Positions 63,380 through 64,000 of a stretch of 64,000 bases of DNA are shown one piece after another. Source of the DNA: Mycobacterium sp. E2733. Its GTDB lineage: Bacteria; Actinomycetota; Actinomycetes; Mycobacteriales; Mycobacteriaceae. The notes beneath the pieces are model-generated. The model saw only the letters and a program-made list of their open reading frames with translations, was not told the origin of the DNA and did not search any database. The translations under genes were made by a program, and so were the position numbers. The first letter of the stretch is position 1, and each line of letters begins with the position of its first letter. The stretch lies in contig NZ_LZJZ01000093.1 of the NCBI RefSeq assembly GCF_001667585.1, positions 1 to 64,000 on the forward strand, read 5' to 3'.

Positions 63380-64000
63380 TCAGCAGCTCGGCGCTTGGGC
63401 CCCCGACGCGATCGCATGCAGCGCGTCGACCGCCTGGCTGAGCGTCTCCACCTTCACCAGGCGCAGACCGGACGGGTTGTCCGAGTTCGCCTCGTAGCAG
63501 TTTTTGGCCGGCACCAGGAACACGGTGGCGCCCGCCGCGTGCGCGGCGACCATCTTGTGCGTGATGCCGCCGATCTGGCCCACCTTCCCGTCGGCGGAGA
63601 TGGTGCCGGTCCCGGCGATGAACTTCGACCCGGTCAGGTCACCGGTGGTCAGCTTGTCGACCACCGCCAGGCTGAACATCAGACCGGCCGACGGCCCGCC
63701 CACGTTGGCGAGGTTGAAATCCACCACGAAGGGCGCCCAGGGCGCAGTCAGCACGGCCACCCCGAGGAAGCCGTAGTCGCGATCCTTGTTCGCGCCCAGC
63801 GTAATTTGCGCGACACCGGCCGGCTCGTTCTTGCGTCGGTAATCGATGGTCACCGTCTGCCCGGGCTTGGTGCCCTTCAGCAATCCCGTGAACCGGTCGA
63901 CGTCGGCGACCGGGGTGCCGTTGACCGCGTCGATGGCGTCGCCGGCCTTCAGCTTGCCCGCCGACGGACCCCGATCGGTGACCTTGGCGACCGTGACCGC
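63380..64000 (-). CDS. PDZ/Lon-like (S16) serine protease, C-terminal part (Rv3194c-like)
   Basis: The C-terminal 206 residues of a protein that runs off the right edge. A PDZ domain end (VTDRGPSAGKLKAGDAI, NGTPVADVDRF) leads to a Lon-type protease domain with Ser in GGPSAGLMFSLAV and Lys in GGITHKMVAA, the Lon Ser-Lys dyad. Rv3194c has the same design, with an N-terminal membrane anchor that would lie beyond the window. Confidence 0.87.
   Translation of the reverse strand, partial: AVTVAKVTDRGPSAGKLKAGDAIDAVNGTPVADVDRFTGLLKGTKPGQTVTIDYRRKNEPAGVAQITLGANKDRDYGFLGVAVLTAPWAPFVVDFNLANVGGPSAGLMFSLAVVDKLTTGDLTGSKFIAGTGTISADGKVGQIGGITHKMVAAHAAGATVFLVPAKNCYEANSDNPSGLRLVKVETLSQAVDALHAIASGAQAPSC

Overview
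The window is GC-rich (well over 60% by eye) actinobacterial DNA. It reads as a nontuberculous, probably slow-growing Mycobacterium: it has an almost exact DosR (DevR), a protein matching the M. leprae/M. avium 18 kDa antigen, Acg-type nitroreductases, a WS/DGAT, an Mce remnant, an initiator tRNA, and the Rv2004c-Rv2005c-Rv2006 and Rv3193c-Rv3194c gene orders of M. tuberculosis. The species cannot be fixed by reading alone. No insertion sequence, integrase, phage gene or CRISPR array was seen.

Most of the window (about 7.3-57.1 kb) is a dense dormancy (DosR) super-locus. DosR is encoded at 25.4-26.1 kb beside a GAF-GAF haem-type kinase (DevS/DosT family) and two universal stress proteins. I located 18 sequences resembling the DosR box (consensus around GGGACTTTAGTCCC) in front of transcription units. 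Several occur in pairs whose centres are about 21-22 bp apart.

Layout: 0-5.5 kb, glgX fragment (with an inverted junction at the very edge), alcohol dehydrogenase, GAF-ANTAR regulator, NDH-2-like oxidoreductase, DUF1360. 5.5-7.3 kb, MerR/HspR-like regulator divergent from hsp18, then a PAS-ANTAR regulator. 7.3-21 kb, WS/DGAT, PEP synthase, a pair of KAS III-like genes, nitroreductase, Rv2004c-like kinase, Rv2005c-like USP, Rv2006/OtsB1-like trehalose enzyme, USP. 21.6-32.5 kb, minus-strand block: STAS, USP, GNAT, devS, devR, two USPs, pfkB, Rv2030c-like bifunctional protein, two small genes, acg. 32.7-39.4 kb, plus-strand operon of acyl-CoA ligase, E1 alpha, E1 beta, E2, ACP, nitroreductase, then an FMN split-barrel protein. 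39.4-46.9 kb, DUF2156 protein, USP, SRPBCC, ribosome hibernation factor, slipin, flavodoxin, small ORF plus secreted protease, DUF302. 46.9-53.4 kb, group 3b [NiFe]-hydrogenase genes below Rv1733c- and Rv3131-like genes. 53.5-64 kb, Kef transporter, mce remnant, glutathione peroxidase, USP, terminator, tRNA-fMet, cupin/nitroreductase/HD cluster with an AraC-type regulator, then the housekeeping Rv3193c/Rv3194c homologues.

Functionally the locus joins oxygen/redox sensing (DevS-DevR), stress proteins, ribosome hibernation, triacylglycerol storage, sugar and PEP metabolism, acyl activation with a lipoyl/TPP complex, and a cytosolic hydrogenase for NAD(P)H balance. This is a coherent hypoxia-survival programme in one stretch. 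Gene functions rest on motif recognition by eye; no database search was run.
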